A stretch of DNA of 64,000 bases, taken from the NCBI GenBank assembly GCA_965222895.1, contig CBDCVB010000001.1, positions 1,302,001 through 1,366,000 of the forward strand, read 5' to 3'. The translations under genes and the position numbers were made by a program. The notes beneath the pieces were generated by a model. That model worked only from the letters and a program-made list of their open reading frames with translations, did no database searches and had not been told where the DNA came from. The number at the start of each line of letters is the position of its first letter. Within the stretch, counting starts at the first letter, position 1. Positions 32,714 through 41,787 of the stretch are shown here, one piece after another. Source of the DNA: Bin87 sp965222895. GTDB lineage: Bacteria > Chloroflexota > Dehalococcoidia > Lucifugimonadales > UBA3495.

Positions 32714-33667
32714 TTAATCGGATGGTATCAACGGCATCACTTCGCGGGAGAAGCGTTCCATCGCGTGCTGCTGTTCGTCGGCGGTGGTGGCGGGGAAGCT
32801 GAGGATGAAGTGCTGCACGCCCAGGTCCTGGTATTGGCGCAGGTCGGCGGCAATTTGTTCCGGCCGGCCCGACACTAGGCGTCGGTCGTTGCCGGTGTCA
32901 TTCTGGAAGATGCAATCGGTGCTGAAAACCAGGTCCACGGCATCTTCGGCTCGCCCGGCCCGGGCGCTGATGCGGCGCAGTCGTGCGATTTTCTCGGACA
33001 GTTCCTCCGGTTCCAGTATGGCCGGCGGTCGCAATCCAATGGGCATCCAGCCGTCGCCCAGCGTCGCCGCCCGCCGGATTGCCGGGTTGGTGTGGCCGCC
33101 AACCCAAATGGGCGGGTGCGGTTTCTGCACCGGCTTGGGCAGGAATCCGACGCCGCTGATTTCGTAGTGCTTGCCGTGAAACTCCGGTTGCTCGGACGTC
33201 CAAAGCTCTTTGAAAATCTCGATGTACTCGTCGGTAACCTCGCCCCGTTGGGCGTAGGTATCCAGCCCCATCGCGAGAAACTCTTCCTCCATCCAGCCCA
33301 CGCCGGCGCCGAGGATGAGCCGGCCGCCGCTCAGCACGTCCAGCGTCGCCAGAATCTTGGCGGTGAGCACCGGGTTGCGGTACGGCAGGATGAGCACGTG
33401 GGTGCCCAGTTTGACCCGAGTCGTGCAGCCGGCCAGAAAATTCAGAGCGGCCAGCGGCTCAAAGTAGGTATTGTCCCGCTGGAACGGAGCCACGCCATCG
33501 GCGGCGTAAGGGTAGAAGGAATCGACCTCGTTGGGAATCACGATATGGTCGCTCACCCACACGTGGTCAAAGGACAGGTCTTCGGCCCGTTGGGCCAGGC
33601 GGCGCAGGTTGTCGGGAGACGCCATTTCGCCCCGGCTGGGGAGAGAGCATCCGAATGAAACGGGCAT
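32714..33667 (-). CDS. LLM-class (F420-dependent) oxidoreductase
   Basis: A 317-residue luciferase-like TIM barrel that probably uses F420 (or FMN) to oxidise or reduce an unknown substrate. Segments: LSFDHVWVSDHIVIP, TRVKLGTHVLILPYRNPVLTAK, SGGRLILGAGVGWMEEEF and PHPPIWVGGHTNPAIRRAA. Start ATG 33667 with GGAGG upstream. Close in layout to the gene at 56291. Confidence 0.85.
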   Translation of the reverse strand: MPVSFGCSLPSRGEMASPDNLRRLAQRAEDLSFDHVWVSDHIVIPNEVDSFYPYAADGVAPFQRDNTYFEPLAALNFLAGCTTRVKLGTHVLILPYRNPVLTAKILATLDVLSGGRLILGAGVGWMEEEFLAMGLDTYAQRGEVTDEYIEIFKELWTSEQPEFHGKHYEISGVGFLPKPVQKPHPPIWVGGHTNPAIRRAATLGDGWMPIGLRPPAILEPEELSEKIARLRRISARAGRAEDAVDLVFSTDCIFQNDTGNDRRLVSGRPEQIAADLRQYQDLGVQHFILSFPATTADEQQHAMERFSREVMPLIPSD

Positions 33668-33795
33668 TGTTGCCTCCGGCAAATAGTATCTGGACAGGTT
33701 GGCTGATTGGGCTGATGCTATACTACCATCGTAGCCGTCGCAAGCAGCGCTCGCCTGCTTGGTACGGCCATCCGTAAGCGCCCTGATACCAGCCA

Positions 33796-34953
33796 ATGAA
33801 CGCCACGAATAACATCTCACTCCCCGGCAGCCGCGTCGTCGTGGCCATGAGCGGCGGCGTGGACTCGTCGGTGGCTGCGCTGCTGTTGCACCGGCAGGGC
33901 TACGATGTCATCGGCGTTACGATGAAGCTTTACGACATCGACCAGGCCGACCTGCCCGATTACTACCGGGGCTGCTGCACCATCGACGATGTGGAGGATG
34001 CCCGCGCCGTGTGCCGCATTCTCGGCGTGCCCCACTACGTGCTGAACGTGCAGCAGGAATTTCGCACCTTTGTCATCGACTACTTCCAGCGGGAATATGA
34101 AAGCGGGCGCACCCCGCACCCCTGCATCGCCTGCAATGACAAGATAAAGTTCAGTTTCCTGGCCCAGCGGGCCCGGCTGATGCGCGCCAGCCACGTTGCC
34201 ACCGGCCACTACGCCCGCATCGAACCAGACGGCGCCGGCGGCTGGTCGCTGCTGCGCGGAGCCGACGCCGACAAAGACCAGTCCTACGTGCTTTTCGGGA
34301 TGCGTCAGGACCAACTGGCGGCCACCCTGATGCCGGTTGGTCATTATCCCAAGGCTGACATTCGCCAGCTGGCTGCCGACGCCGGCTTCCCCAACGCCGA
34401 CAAGGCCGACAGCCAGGACATCTGCTTCATACCCACCGGCGACTATCGCGAGTTCATCCGGCAGCGCGCCGACGAAAATCCCGGCGACATCGTAGACGAC
34501 GCCGGCAATGTGCTGGCCCGACACGATGGCATCCAGTATTTCACGGTCGGGCAGCGTCGCGGCCTCGGCCTGTCCGGCGGGTCGCCGCGCTTCGTCATCA
34601 GGCTGGAACCGGACACCCGCCAGGTGGTGGTGGGTTCCGAGGATCAGTTGTATCAGCAAGACCTGTACGCCGTGCCGGTGTCGTGGGTTTCCGGCGTGGC
34701 CCCGGTCGAAGCGTTGGACGTTACCGTCAAGATTCGCTACAAATTCGCCGAGGCGCCGGCAACCGTAACCGCCGTTGGCGATGGAGCTGTGGTGCGTTTC
34801 CGGCAACCGCAGCGCGCCATCACACCGGGGCAGGCCGCCGTCTTTTACCATGGCGATGCGGTGCTGGGCGGCGGAGTGATTGCCGGCCACCGACTGCCGG
34901 CCCCAGAGCCACCCGCCGTTGCGCCAACTCCGGCGGCGGTTTCCAATGCCTGA
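33796..34953 (+). CDS. mnmA: tRNA-specific 2-thiouridylase MnmA
   Basis: A 385-residue ATP-dependent enzyme that puts sulfur at position 2 of uridine-34 in tRNA for Lys, Glu and Gln. The PP-loop AMSGGVDSS is at residues 17-25. The two redox Cys are in TPHPCIACND and DSQDICFIP. GQRRGLGLSGG marks the central domain, and the C-terminal beta-barrel follows. First gene of an mnmA-rnhB-yraN operon (stop and start overlap with rnhB). The last 20 residues, rich in Pro and Ala, go beyond the usual end. Confidence 0.93.
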   Translation: MNATNNISLPGSRVVVAMSGGVDSSVAALLLHRQGYDVIGVTMKLYDIDQADLPDYYRGCCTIDDVEDARAVCRILGVPHYVLNVQQEFRTFVIDYFQREYESGRTPHPCIACNDKIKFSFLAQRARLMRASHVATGHYARIEPDGAGGWSLLRGADADKDQSYVLFGMRQDQLAATLMPVGHYPKADIRQLAADAGFPNADKADSQDICFIPTGDYREFIRQRADENPGDIVDDAGNVLARHDGIQYFTVGQRRGLGLSGGSPRFVIRLEPDTRQVVVGSEDQLYQQDLYAVPVSWVSGVAPVEALDVTVKIRYKFAEAPATVTAVGDGAVVRFRQPQRAITPGQAAVFYHGDAVLGGGVIAGHRLPAPEPPAVAPTPAAVSNA

Positions 34954-35620
34954 CCTGGCGTTGGAGATTGGGTTTCGCGAAAATGGCCGGCGATTCGTCG
35001 CGGGTGTCGATGAGGCGGGACGAGGGCCGCTGGCCGGCCCGGTAACCGCCGCCGCCGTCATACTGCCCCCCGACCTGCGCGGCGACGAAGACTGGCTGGC
35101 TGGCATCGACGACAGCAAACGGCTGACGGCTGCACGCCGCGAAGCAGCGGCCGCCGCAATCCGACACTACGCCCTGGCCTGGTCGGTGGCGCAGGTTGCA
35201 TCAACCGAGATTGACCAGATCGGCATTGGCAATGCAGTGGTACAGGCGATGATGGCCGCCGTGTCGAAACTGCGCCAGGCTCCGGACGCATTGCTGCTGG
35301 ACTGGGTGCATATCACCGAGTGCCACCTGCCTTACCAACGCATCGTTAAGGGCGACGCCAAGTCCCTGTCGATTGCGGCGGCCAGCATCCTGGCCAAGGT
35401 GCATCGCGACCGGGAAATGCAGCTGGCCGAGCTGGTTTATCCCGGCTACGGGTTTGCCCAGCACAAAGGCTACGCCACCCGCCTCCACATACAGAGTTTG
35501 GCGGCAAAGGGCCCCTGCCCAATCCACCGGCGTTCTTTCAGCCCGTTGCGAGCAGAGCAAAAGCCATCTGCGGAACGCCGCCGCTCACCCGCCGGCGCCG
35601 CCCGGTCAGCCCGCCGGTGA
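34946..35620 (+). CDS. rnhB: ribonuclease HII
   Basis: A 224-residue enzyme that removes ribonucleotides from DNA. Active-site Asp22 and Glu23 in GVDEAGRGPLAGPV, a third Asp in LLDWVHI, and KGDAKSLSIAAASILAKVHRD. YGFAQHKGYAT is the conserved C-terminal end. ATG 34946 lies inside the mnmA end. The tail after residue 195 is basic and variable. Confidence 0.93.
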   Translation: MPDLALEIGFRENGRRFVAGVDEAGRGPLAGPVTAAAVILPPDLRGDEDWLAGIDDSKRLTAARREAAAAAIRHYALAWSVAQVASTEIDQIGIGNAVVQAMMAAVSKLRQAPDALLLDWVHITECHLPYQRIVKGDAKSLSIAAASILAKVHRDREMQLAELVYPGYGFAQHKGYATRLHIQSLAAKGPCPIHRRSFSPLRAEQKPSAERRRSPAGAARSARR

Positions 35621-36009
35621 GCCTGTCACCCCAGGACATTGGCCGCATCGGGGAACGGTTAGCCCGCTCGCATCTGGAAGCGCAGGGATACCGGATTGTG
35701 CAGGCGAACTACCGCTGCCGCTGGGGTGAGGTCGATCTCATCGCGCGGGACGGTCTAACCTGGGTGTTCGTGGAGGTGCGCACCCGCCGCAGCGGCCGGT
35801 TTGGTGAGCCGGAAGAATCCGTTACCGCCAGCAAGGCGCAACGCCTCACGCTAACCGCCCAGGATTTCCTCTTTCAACAGCCGCCCGACTCTCAACAACC
35901 GACCGACCAGGCGGCGCTGGACTGGCGCATCGACCTGGTGGCAATCCGGCTGGCCGCCGGGAGTCGCGTGGCCAGCATCCGCCATTTGCAGAACGTGGTG
36001 GAGGGGTAG
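35617..36009 (+). CDS. yraN: YraN/UPF0102 family protein
   Basis: A 130-residue protein of the YraN family, endonuclease-like fold of unknown role, nearly always downstream of rnhB. Seen: IGERLARSHLEAQGYRIVQANYRCRWGEVDLIARDG and FVEVRTRRSGRFGEP, which contain the E-x-D-L-I and E-V-(K/R) positions of a PD-(D/E)xK-type site. Start GTG 35617 overlaps the rnhB stop (GTGA). Confidence 0.88.
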   Translation: MSLSPQDIGRIGERLARSHLEAQGYRIVQANYRCRWGEVDLIARDGLTWVFVEVRTRRSGRFGEPEESVTASKAQRLTLTAQDFLFQQPPDSQQPTDQAALDWRIDLVAIRLAAGSRVASIRHLQNVVEG

Positions 36010-36020
36010 CCGGCAGTCGG

Positions 36021-36029
36021 TGCTATAAT
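36021..36029 (+). promoter_or_regulatory. extended -10 promoter element
   Basis: TGCTATAAT, a perfect extended -10, 45 bases upstream of the Uma2 gene. Confidence 0.45.
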
Positions 36030-36073
36030 TGGGCACCATCGCCACCGCATGACGCCGCGCAGCGAGGCCCGCC

Positions 36074-36820
36074 ATGAGCACCAAGCCAGCATCCACACCG
36101 CAGCCGGCTGGCCCAGGCCGGCGTCTGACCATGTTGCCTGACCCGCCCAAGGCGCCTGACGCAATGCAGCAGTCCCCCCATATAGCCCGGGCGCTTGTGG
36201 AGCTGGAAGATTATTTCCACCGGCTGCCCAACGTTCTGGTTAACGGCGACGGCTATCTCTGTTACGCGGCCAGCGAGCTTCCGCGAGCTCCGCGCCCGGA
36301 CTGCTTGGTGGCTTTCGGCCTTGCCGTACCCCCGGAGTCCATTGCGGACGCTAATGGCTATACGATTAGCGAAGTTGGCAAGCCGCCGGATTTCGTGCTG
36401 GAAGTGGCCTCGATGACCACGGGCCGTAGGGATTACACCGTCAAGCGAGACATCTACGCTGGCTATGGCGTGGCCGAATACTGGCGCTTTGACCGCACCG
36501 GCGGGCGCTTCCACGATGCCGCGTTGGCCGGCGACCGGCTGGTGAACGGGGTATACGAACCCATTGAGGTTGAGGCCGGACCGGACGGCATAAGTCGAGG
36601 ATACAGCGTCGCATTGGGACTGGAATTGCATTGGGTCACCGGGAGATTGCGTTTTTATGACCCGGTTACGCAAGAATATCTGACTGACCTGACCGAGGCC
36701 AAAGCCCAGCGCGACGATGCCGTTGCCAAGCGGGACGATGCCATTGCGCAACGGGATGCCGCCGAGGAGCGCATACGGCAGCTGGAAGCAGAGTTGCGCT
36801 CCCGGCCATCGGAAAGTTAG
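36074..36820 (+). CDS. Uma2 family protein (PD-(D/E)xK-like)
   Basis: A 248-residue protein of the Uma2/DUF820 family, common in cyanobacteria and Chloroflexi, with an endonuclease-like fold and unknown biological role. PRPDCLVAF and PPDFVLEVAS...TGRRDYTVKRDIYAGYGVAEYW hold the Asp, Glu and Lys positions. The C-terminal 45 residues are a coiled coil with imperfect 8-residue repeats (QRDDAVAKRDDAIAQRD). Own promoter at 36021. Confidence 0.8.
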   Translation: MSTKPASTPQPAGPGRRLTMLPDPPKAPDAMQQSPHIARALVELEDYFHRLPNVLVNGDGYLCYAASELPRAPRPDCLVAFGLAVPPESIADANGYTISEVGKPPDFVLEVASMTTGRRDYTVKRDIYAGYGVAEYWRFDRTGGRFHDAALAGDRLVNGVYEPIEVEAGPDGISRGYSVALGLELHWVTGRLRFYDPVTQEYLTDLTEAKAQRDDAVAKRDDAIAQRDAAEERIRQLEAELRSRPSES

Positions 36821-37004
36821 CCTACCCAATGGAATGAGCCCAACCGTAATGGCAGTAACAGCTATGGGCGACGACGGTCTTTTCCGAATATTGCAGCCAG
36901 TCCTCGGCAATGCGGCGGTTGACTGTATCTGCGGCGGATACTAGACTAATTATGCCCGCGTCGATGCCCCTTTCGGCGGCAAAATTGACGCCAGCCACTA
37001 CTTT

Positions 37005-37535
37005 ATGCCTGTTGACCTGACTGAACACATCCGCAATGTGCCCGACTTCCCGGCGCCCGGGGTGCAGTTCAAGGACATTACGTCGTTGCTGCTGTCGCCG
37101 GCCGCCTTCGGGGACACCATCGATCGCATGGTGGCCGGTGCGAAAGGCAGAAACATTGACTGCCTGGCCGCCGTCGATTCGCGTGGGTTCCTGTTCGCCG
37201 CGCCGATGGCAGTGCGCATGGGCTTGCCGCTGGTGTTAATTCGCAAGGCGGGCAAACTGCCGGGTGAGACGCTGGAGTTCGATTACAGCCTGGAATACGG
37301 CCAGAACACGCTGGAAATACACGCTGGGGACATCGCCCCTGGCGCCCGCGTGCTGATTATCGACGACCTGCTGGCCACCGGCGGCAGCCTGCAAGCGGCG
37401 GCCAGACTGATTGAGCAGGCCGGTGGCGCCGCCGCCGCCATCGGTGTAGTCATTGAACTCATCGGATTGGGCGGCCGCGATACGCTGTCCGACTACAATC
37501 TTTATTCTCTGGTAACTTTTGAAGTTGACGAGTAG
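37005..37535 (+). CDS. apt: adenine phosphoribosyltransferase
   Basis: A 176-residue purine salvage enzyme joining adenine and PRPP to AMP. PRPP-binding loop VLIIDDLLATGGSLQAA, FKDITSLLLSPAAFGDTID, and AAVDSRGFLFAAPMAVRMGLPLV are diagnostic. Normal length. No clear ribosome site upstream, so expression may be low or the start may differ slightly. Confidence 0.92.
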   Translation: MPVDLTEHIRNVPDFPAPGVQFKDITSLLLSPAAFGDTIDRMVAGAKGRNIDCLAAVDSRGFLFAAPMAVRMGLPLVLIRKAGKLPGETLEFDYSLEYGQNTLEIHAGDIAPGARVLIIDDLLATGGSLQAAARLIEQAGGAAAAIGVVIELIGLGGRDTLSDYNLYSLVTFEVDE

Positions 37536-37576
37536 TCCAAACCCCAAATTGCAGTGCATTCAGGAGGAAAACTGGA

Positions 37577-38449
37577 ATGGCAGACCGAGCAACCATTGGC
37601 AATGTTGAAGTAACCGCCGTTATCGATATGGTTCCCCCATCGCGAGAACCCTCGGCCATGTTCCCTGACGTGCCGGCCGACGCCTGGGCTGCGCATCAGG
37701 ATTCCCTGGAGCACGGCCAACTGCAACTCTACTACGGCGTTTTCCTGCTCAAGAGCATGGACGACGTGATCCTGGTTGATACCGGCATGGGCCCGGGCCC
37801 GCATCCTGATCGCGGTAATGTTACGGGCAACCTGTATGAGGAACTGCGGCCGCACCTGGAGTCCAGCGTCGGAGTCAACAACACGAACGTCGGCCCCAGC
37901 GATTCGGTTAACTACGTAATTCATACGCATTTGCACGGCGACCATGTGGGCTGGAACCTGCGCTACTCCGGTGGTATGCCGGCTCCCAACTTCCGGCGCG
38001 CCCGCTACATCATGTCCCGCCCCGACTATGACTGGTTCACCTCCGAGGAAGGCCGCCGGAATTATCCTTACATCGACCGGCAGGTCATGCCCCTGCGCCG
38101 CCTGCGGTTGCAGCAGATTCTGGAAGAGCCCGAATTCGTGGTTAACGATGAAATCTCCATCGGCCCGGCGCCCGGTCATACGCCCGGTCATCAGGTGGTG
38201 CTGATTAACTCCAACGGCCAGCGGGGCGTCGTCATGGGCGACGTGCTGCACACCATCGCCCAAATTTCTGAACCAACCTGGTGCGCCGGAGTGGACACCG
38301 ACAAAGAGCAGTCCGCCGCTTCCCGCACGCGCCTGCTGGATGCCGCCGAGGAGGGCGACTGGACCATTTGCGCCGGCCACTTCCCGCCGGGCCAGCAAAT
38401 CGGCAAGATCGCCCGCGTGGACGGCAAACGCGTCTGGCAATCCCTCTAA
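37577..38449 (+). CDS. MBL-fold metallo-hydrolase
   Basis: A 290-residue metallo-beta-lactamase fold hydrolase. The zinc motif HTHLHGDH at 116-123 (HxHxDH) and later metal ligands in PAPGHTPGHQVV and GDVLHT are intact. Lactonases and quorum-quenching enzymes are relatives, but the substrate is unknown. GGAGG precedes ATG 37577. It follows apt after 41 bp and may be co-transcribed. Confidence 0.85.
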   Translation: MADRATIGNVEVTAVIDMVPPSREPSAMFPDVPADAWAAHQDSLEHGQLQLYYGVFLLKSMDDVILVDTGMGPGPHPDRGNVTGNLYEELRPHLESSVGVNNTNVGPSDSVNYVIHTHLHGDHVGWNLRYSGGMPAPNFRRARYIMSRPDYDWFTSEEGRRNYPYIDRQVMPLRRLRLQQILEEPEFVVNDEISIGPAPGHTPGHQVVLINSNGQRGVVMGDVLHTIAQISEPTWCAGVDTDKEQSAASRTRLLDAAEEGDWTICAGHFPPGQQIGKIARVDGKRVWQSL

Positions 38450-38454
38450 ACCCC

Positions 38455-38547
38455 TGTCATTGCGGGGAGTGCAGCGACGTGGCAATCCCGCAGCCTACAC
38501 TACTCGCTCAGCCCTGGCGAGATTGCCACGCTTCGCTCGCAATGACA
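38455..38547. repeat. MITE-like palindromic repeat, copy C
   Basis: Starts TGTCATTGCGGGGAGTGCAG and ends with inverted CTTCGCTCGCAATGACA. Inner arms GTGGCAATC/GATTGCCAC are complementary. The shortest of the three copies. Directly after the MBL gene, where it could form a strong RNA hairpin and end transcription. Confidence 0.75.
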
Positions 38548-38594
38548 CACGGAAGATCCCCTCCCTCAACCGCGCCCAACTCCACCAACCCACC

Positions 38595-39368
38595 ATGAGC
38601 CAACTCCTCAACCTTCTGGAACGCATTGAGCAGGGAACCGGGCCCTCGCTGGGGTTTGGGTCGAGCCAGGCTTCCCGTCTGCCCGGCCTGGCGCTGATTG
38701 GGCGCTGCTCCGGAGACCTGGATGCAGCGTTGGCAGCGGCCCGCGACTCTGCCGACGCGGTGGTCATGGTGACATCCGGATTGACGCCGGACGCCTTGCC
38801 GAACCGCGACGGCCTCATCTGGGGTGTAGGGGGTGTTCCCCTGGAACCAGGCGCCATCGCGATGTGGCGGGACGCCGGCGCCGATTTCGCCGTATCGCCG
38901 CTAGCCGGCGCGCAGGTGGATGCCATCAATATCGGACAGAACGCTATCGGACAGAACGCTATGCTGCACGGCGTTAGAATCCCCGACGATGCCGGCGATG
39001 ACACCTGGCGCATTCTGGCCGGCATTCCGATTCAGGCGTTGATCTCGGACAATTCCGATTTGACCGGCCCGTGGGAGCTGACGCGGCTGGGTCGCGTTGC
39101 CGATTGCGCCCGCCGGACCGACAAGCACCTGATTGTTCGCGTCGGCGTTGCGCCCACCGCCAACGAGCTGTTGGCCCTGAAACAAGCCGGCGCCGTTGCC
39201 CTGGTAGTAGAAGCCAACACGCTGGGAGGCGACGGTATGGCCGCCCTCAAAGCTGATCTCGTGGCCCTGCAACGCCCGCAGCCGGCCACCCGGCGGCGCG
39301 GTTCTTCTCTGCCCGGCACCGGTCTGCCCGGAACCGAGCGCGATGGCCCGGCGTCTCAAACGATTTAG
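38595..39368 (+). CDS. hypothetical protein, TIM-barrel-like
   Basis: A 257-residue protein, start ATG 38595. Alternating Ala/Val-rich strands and helices (LALIGRCSG, DAVVMVTSG, ADFAVSPLAG, DKHLIVRVGV, AVALVVEAN) suggest an alpha/beta barrel, but no catalytic motif is obvious. A small internal duplication, IGQNAIGQNA, is coded by a 15-bp tandem repeat at 38933-38962. The C-terminus is Arg/Ser/Gly-rich. The upstream frame to 38340 reads through palindromic repeat C and is rejected. Followed by the site-2-protease gene 40 bp on. Function unknown. Confidence 0.6.
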   Translation: MSQLLNLLERIEQGTGPSLGFGSSQASRLPGLALIGRCSGDLDAALAAARDSADAVVMVTSGLTPDALPNRDGLIWGVGGVPLEPGAIAMWRDAGADFAVSPLAGAQVDAINIGQNAIGQNAMLHGVRIPDDAGDDTWRILAGIPIQALISDNSDLTGPWELTRLGRVADCARRTDKHLIVRVGVAPTANELLALKQAGAVALVVEANTLGGDGMAALKADLVALQRPQPATRRRGSSLPGTGLPGTERDGPASQTI

Positions 39369-39407
39369 CGAACCGGCTCCCCACCGGCCTGATTCCGCCG
39401 AGGCAAT

Positions 39408-40115
39408 GTGATTCTTCAAAGCCTCGACCTGTTCGAGCGCAGCCCCGCAATCTTCGCGTTGGTGATCGGTATGGGGCTGGTTGGTCTCATTATCGGCTTC
39501 ACCGTTCATGAGTTCAGCCACGCCCTGGCGGCGCACGGCGAAGGCGATCCCACGGCCCGACAGATGGGTCGCCTCACCTTCAATCCCATCAAACATATCG
39601 ACTGGTTGGGGTTCGCTCTGCTGATGGTGGTTGGCTTTGGTTGGGCCAAGCCGGTGCAGGTTAACCCGTTGAACCTGCGCCACGGCCGGCTGGGGATGTC
39701 GTGGGTTGCGGTGGTTGGCCCGCTGTCCAACATCATCCTGGCATTCGTGTTGGGGCTGTTGTTCCGCCTGGACTTGCTTAACTCCGGATTCCCCCTGTCG
39801 TCGCCCGAGAGCATCCTGGCCTTTGCGGTTAGCCTGGTTATCATCTACAACTTGGTGCTGGGCATCTTCAACCTCATCCCGCTGCCGCCGCTGGACGGCA
39901 GCAAGGTCCTGGGCGGGCTGTTGCCCCCTGCCCTGTACTATCCATACCTGCAATTTGAGCGTTACGGATGGCTGGTCCTGATCGGTTTGGTGGTAGGCAA
40001 CCTCTTGCTCAGCCGGTTGATGGGGTTGAATATCCTCAGCGACATCCTGTTCCCGCCGTTGTCGTTCCTGTTTGGACTGGCCGTCGGCCCCGACGTGGGC
40101 AGCACCTTCTTCTGA
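39408..40115 (+). CDS. site-2 protease family protein (M50), active form
   Basis: A 235-residue intramembrane metalloprotease. The zinc motif is HEFSH at residues 34-38 in the second hydrophobic segment; the third ligand Asp is in NLIPLPPLDGSK. AKPVQVNPLNLRH is a further conserved loop. Family members cut transmembrane regulators or act in membrane quality control. Starts at GTG 39408. A degenerate copy follows at 40246. Confidence 0.88.
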   Translation: MILQSLDLFERSPAIFALVIGMGLVGLIIGFTVHEFSHALAAHGEGDPTARQMGRLTFNPIKHIDWLGFALLMVVGFGWAKPVQVNPLNLRHGRLGMSWVAVVGPLSNIILAFVLGLLFRLDLLNSGFPLSSPESILAFAVSLVIIYNLVLGIFNLIPLPPLDGSKVLGGLLPPALYYPYLQFERYGWLVLIGLVVGNLLLSRLMGLNILSDILFPPLSFLFGLAVGPDVGSTFF

Positions 40116-40245
40116 CTTCCCGGAACCCAATCAGCGCCGCAAAGCGGTGGTTGGCTGTGCCTGACGACGCGGCCAAAACCCCGAATATCGGATGTGCTGA
40201 CGGGCACCCCGCCGCGGTTGTCTGGACGTAAAATAGGCAACCGCC

Positions 40246-40941
40246 ATGCTCATCTCATCCGTCAACCTGCTGCCCGACGAAATCGGGATATTCCTTCGCC
40301 TGGCTGTGCTCTGCGCCCTGTCTGCCGTTGTTGCCGTAGTGGTGCATGGATGGTTTCAGGCGCTGGTTGCCACGGCGTTCGGCGACCCGGCGCCACGGGC
40401 TCAGGGCCGGCTGCTGGGCAATCCGCTGCGACACATCGACCCGGCGGGCGCAATCCTGGCGGCGGTATCCGGCTTCGGTTGGGGACGACCGATGCCTGGC
40501 CCGCCCGGTCGTCACGGACGCTGGCCATCGGTCGCGATTGCCGCCGCTGGCCCCGTTGGGAACCTGACCATGGCGTTCCTGCTGGCCGCGCCCATCAAGG
40601 CCGGGCTGCTGTCCTGGGCCGCGCCGTCGCCCGACAGCCTTACGCTGGTGATGACCGGGGGGTTGCGTTCCGGCATCTCGGATGTAGTGGGGCTGCTGGT
40701 GATGTACAACCTGATGCTGGCGACGTTCCAGATATTGCCGCTGGCTCCACTGGCCGGCTACCGCGCGCTGGTGGCCTTGCTGCCGGAGTCAGCCGACGCA
40801 ACCCACCAGAAATTTCAGCGTTTCGCGCCCCTGTTGCTGGTGGTTCTGATCGCGTCCGACTATGTGCTCCGGCCCGGGATTCTATGGTCAACCGTTCTCC
40901 AGATCGCGCAGTGGCTCGGCGGGTTGGCTACCGGATACTAA
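40246..40941 (+). CDS. M50-like protein without zinc ligands (pseudoprotease)
   Basis: A 231-residue paralogue of the previous gene with the same layout: membrane segments, a GRLLGNPLRHIDPAGA loop, and GWGRPMPG in place of GWAKPVQV. The position of HEFSH reads HGWFQ (His34, Gly35, Gln38) and that of LPPLDG reads LAPLAG, so the catalytic Glu, second His and third-ligand Asp are all gone. The frame is intact, so it is likely kept as a non-catalytic partner or substrate binder. 130 bp after the active gene. Confidence 0.8.
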   Translation: MLISSVNLLPDEIGIFLRLAVLCALSAVVAVVVHGWFQALVATAFGDPAPRAQGRLLGNPLRHIDPAGAILAAVSGFGWGRPMPGPPGRHGRWPSVAIAAAGPVGNLTMAFLLAAPIKAGLLSWAAPSPDSLTLVMTGGLRSGISDVVGLLVMYNLMLATFQILPLAPLAGYRALVALLPESADATHQKFQRFAPLLLVVLIASDYVLRPGILWSTVLQIAQWLGGLATGY

Positions 40942-40954
40942 CCAACCTTGCGTC

Positions 40955-41752
40955 CTAACCGGTCGGCCCGAACCGTTCGGTGTGGATGGACACCTCGGGT
41001 ACGCCCACCGCCAGCAGCGCATCGGCGGCCGCCTCCACAAATCCAGTGGGGCCGCAGGCGTAGCATAGCGGGAACGCGCCGTCGCCACTCATCCGGTTCA
41101 GTTCATCGAGGCAATCCGACAGCATCGGAGCGTCCACGCGCCGTACGTATCCAGACCAATCCGCTGGCTGCTGGCGGGTGAAGGAATACCGGACCGCCAC
41201 GTTAGCGGTGCGTTCCGACAAGGAGTCCAGCCAATGGCGGTAAATAACGTCATCGAGCGTGCGCGATGAATACACCAGCAGGGTGGGCAGCGCGGGCGCA
41301 ACCGTTTCGCGGTGCGCCAGTATCGAACGCAGCGGTACGATGCCGGAGCCGCCGGCGAGCAGCAGCAGCGGCCCGCCCATATCGCTCGCCCAGGTGAACG
41401 GCCCGCCGATGGGCCCACGTACTTCCAGCACATCCCCAGCCTGCACCACCTCGTGAAAATACGGCGACACCTCGCCGTCGGAGATGAGCTCGACCGTGAG
41501 GTCGATGGTGTCAGCCGCGTTCGGCACGCCTAGCGGTGGCGCCGACGCCAGTGAGTAGGAGCGTTGCGCCTGATACCCGTCGGGTGCGGTGAGCCGTACA
41601 TCGTAGTGCTGGCCGGCGCGAAAAGGACGGGGATCGGTCAGGCGTAGCGTAAAGGTCCTGGCCCGGTACGACTCGACAGTGACCCGCTCCACGATGGCGC
41701 TTTGCCAGGGCGTGGCGGCGGCGGACGGCGGCGGTTCGCTGGAATCAGGCAC
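40955..41752 (-). CDS. FAD/NAD(P)-binding oxidoreductase (ferredoxin reductase type)
   Basis: A 265-residue flavoprotein of the ferredoxin-NADP reductase fold that passes electrons from NAD(P)H to an acceptor. FAD motif AQRSYSLAS (RxYS), FRAGQHYDVRL, VRGPIGGPF, NAD site LLAGGSGIVPLRSIL, and YACGPTGFVEAA. No iron-sulfur domain. It follows the molybdopterin enzyme gene with a 35-bp gap, the likely electron partner. Confidence 0.85.
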   Translation of the reverse strand: MPDSSEPPPSAAATPWQSAIVERVTVESYRARTFTLRLTDPRPFRAGQHYDVRLTAPDGYQAQRSYSLASAPPLGVPNAADTIDLTVELISDGEVSPYFHEVVQAGDVLEVRGPIGGPFTWASDMGGPLLLLAGGSGIVPLRSILAHRETVAPALPTLLVYSSRTLDDVIYRHWLDSLSERTANVAVRYSFTRQQPADWSGYVRRVDAPMLSDCLDELNRMSGDGAFPLCYACGPTGFVEAAADALLAVGVPEVSIHTERFGPTG

Positions 41753-41787
41753 GGTTCGGGAGAATTAACGAAACCTGGTCGGGGATG

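Noticed and set aside
33817..35118. 433-codon frame opposite mnmA
   Set aside because: mnmA has all family motifs on the other strand; the antisense frame has none.
38901..40130. 409-codon frame opposite the site-2 protease gene
   Set aside because: Gln/His-rich junk typical of the reverse strand of a membrane protein gene.
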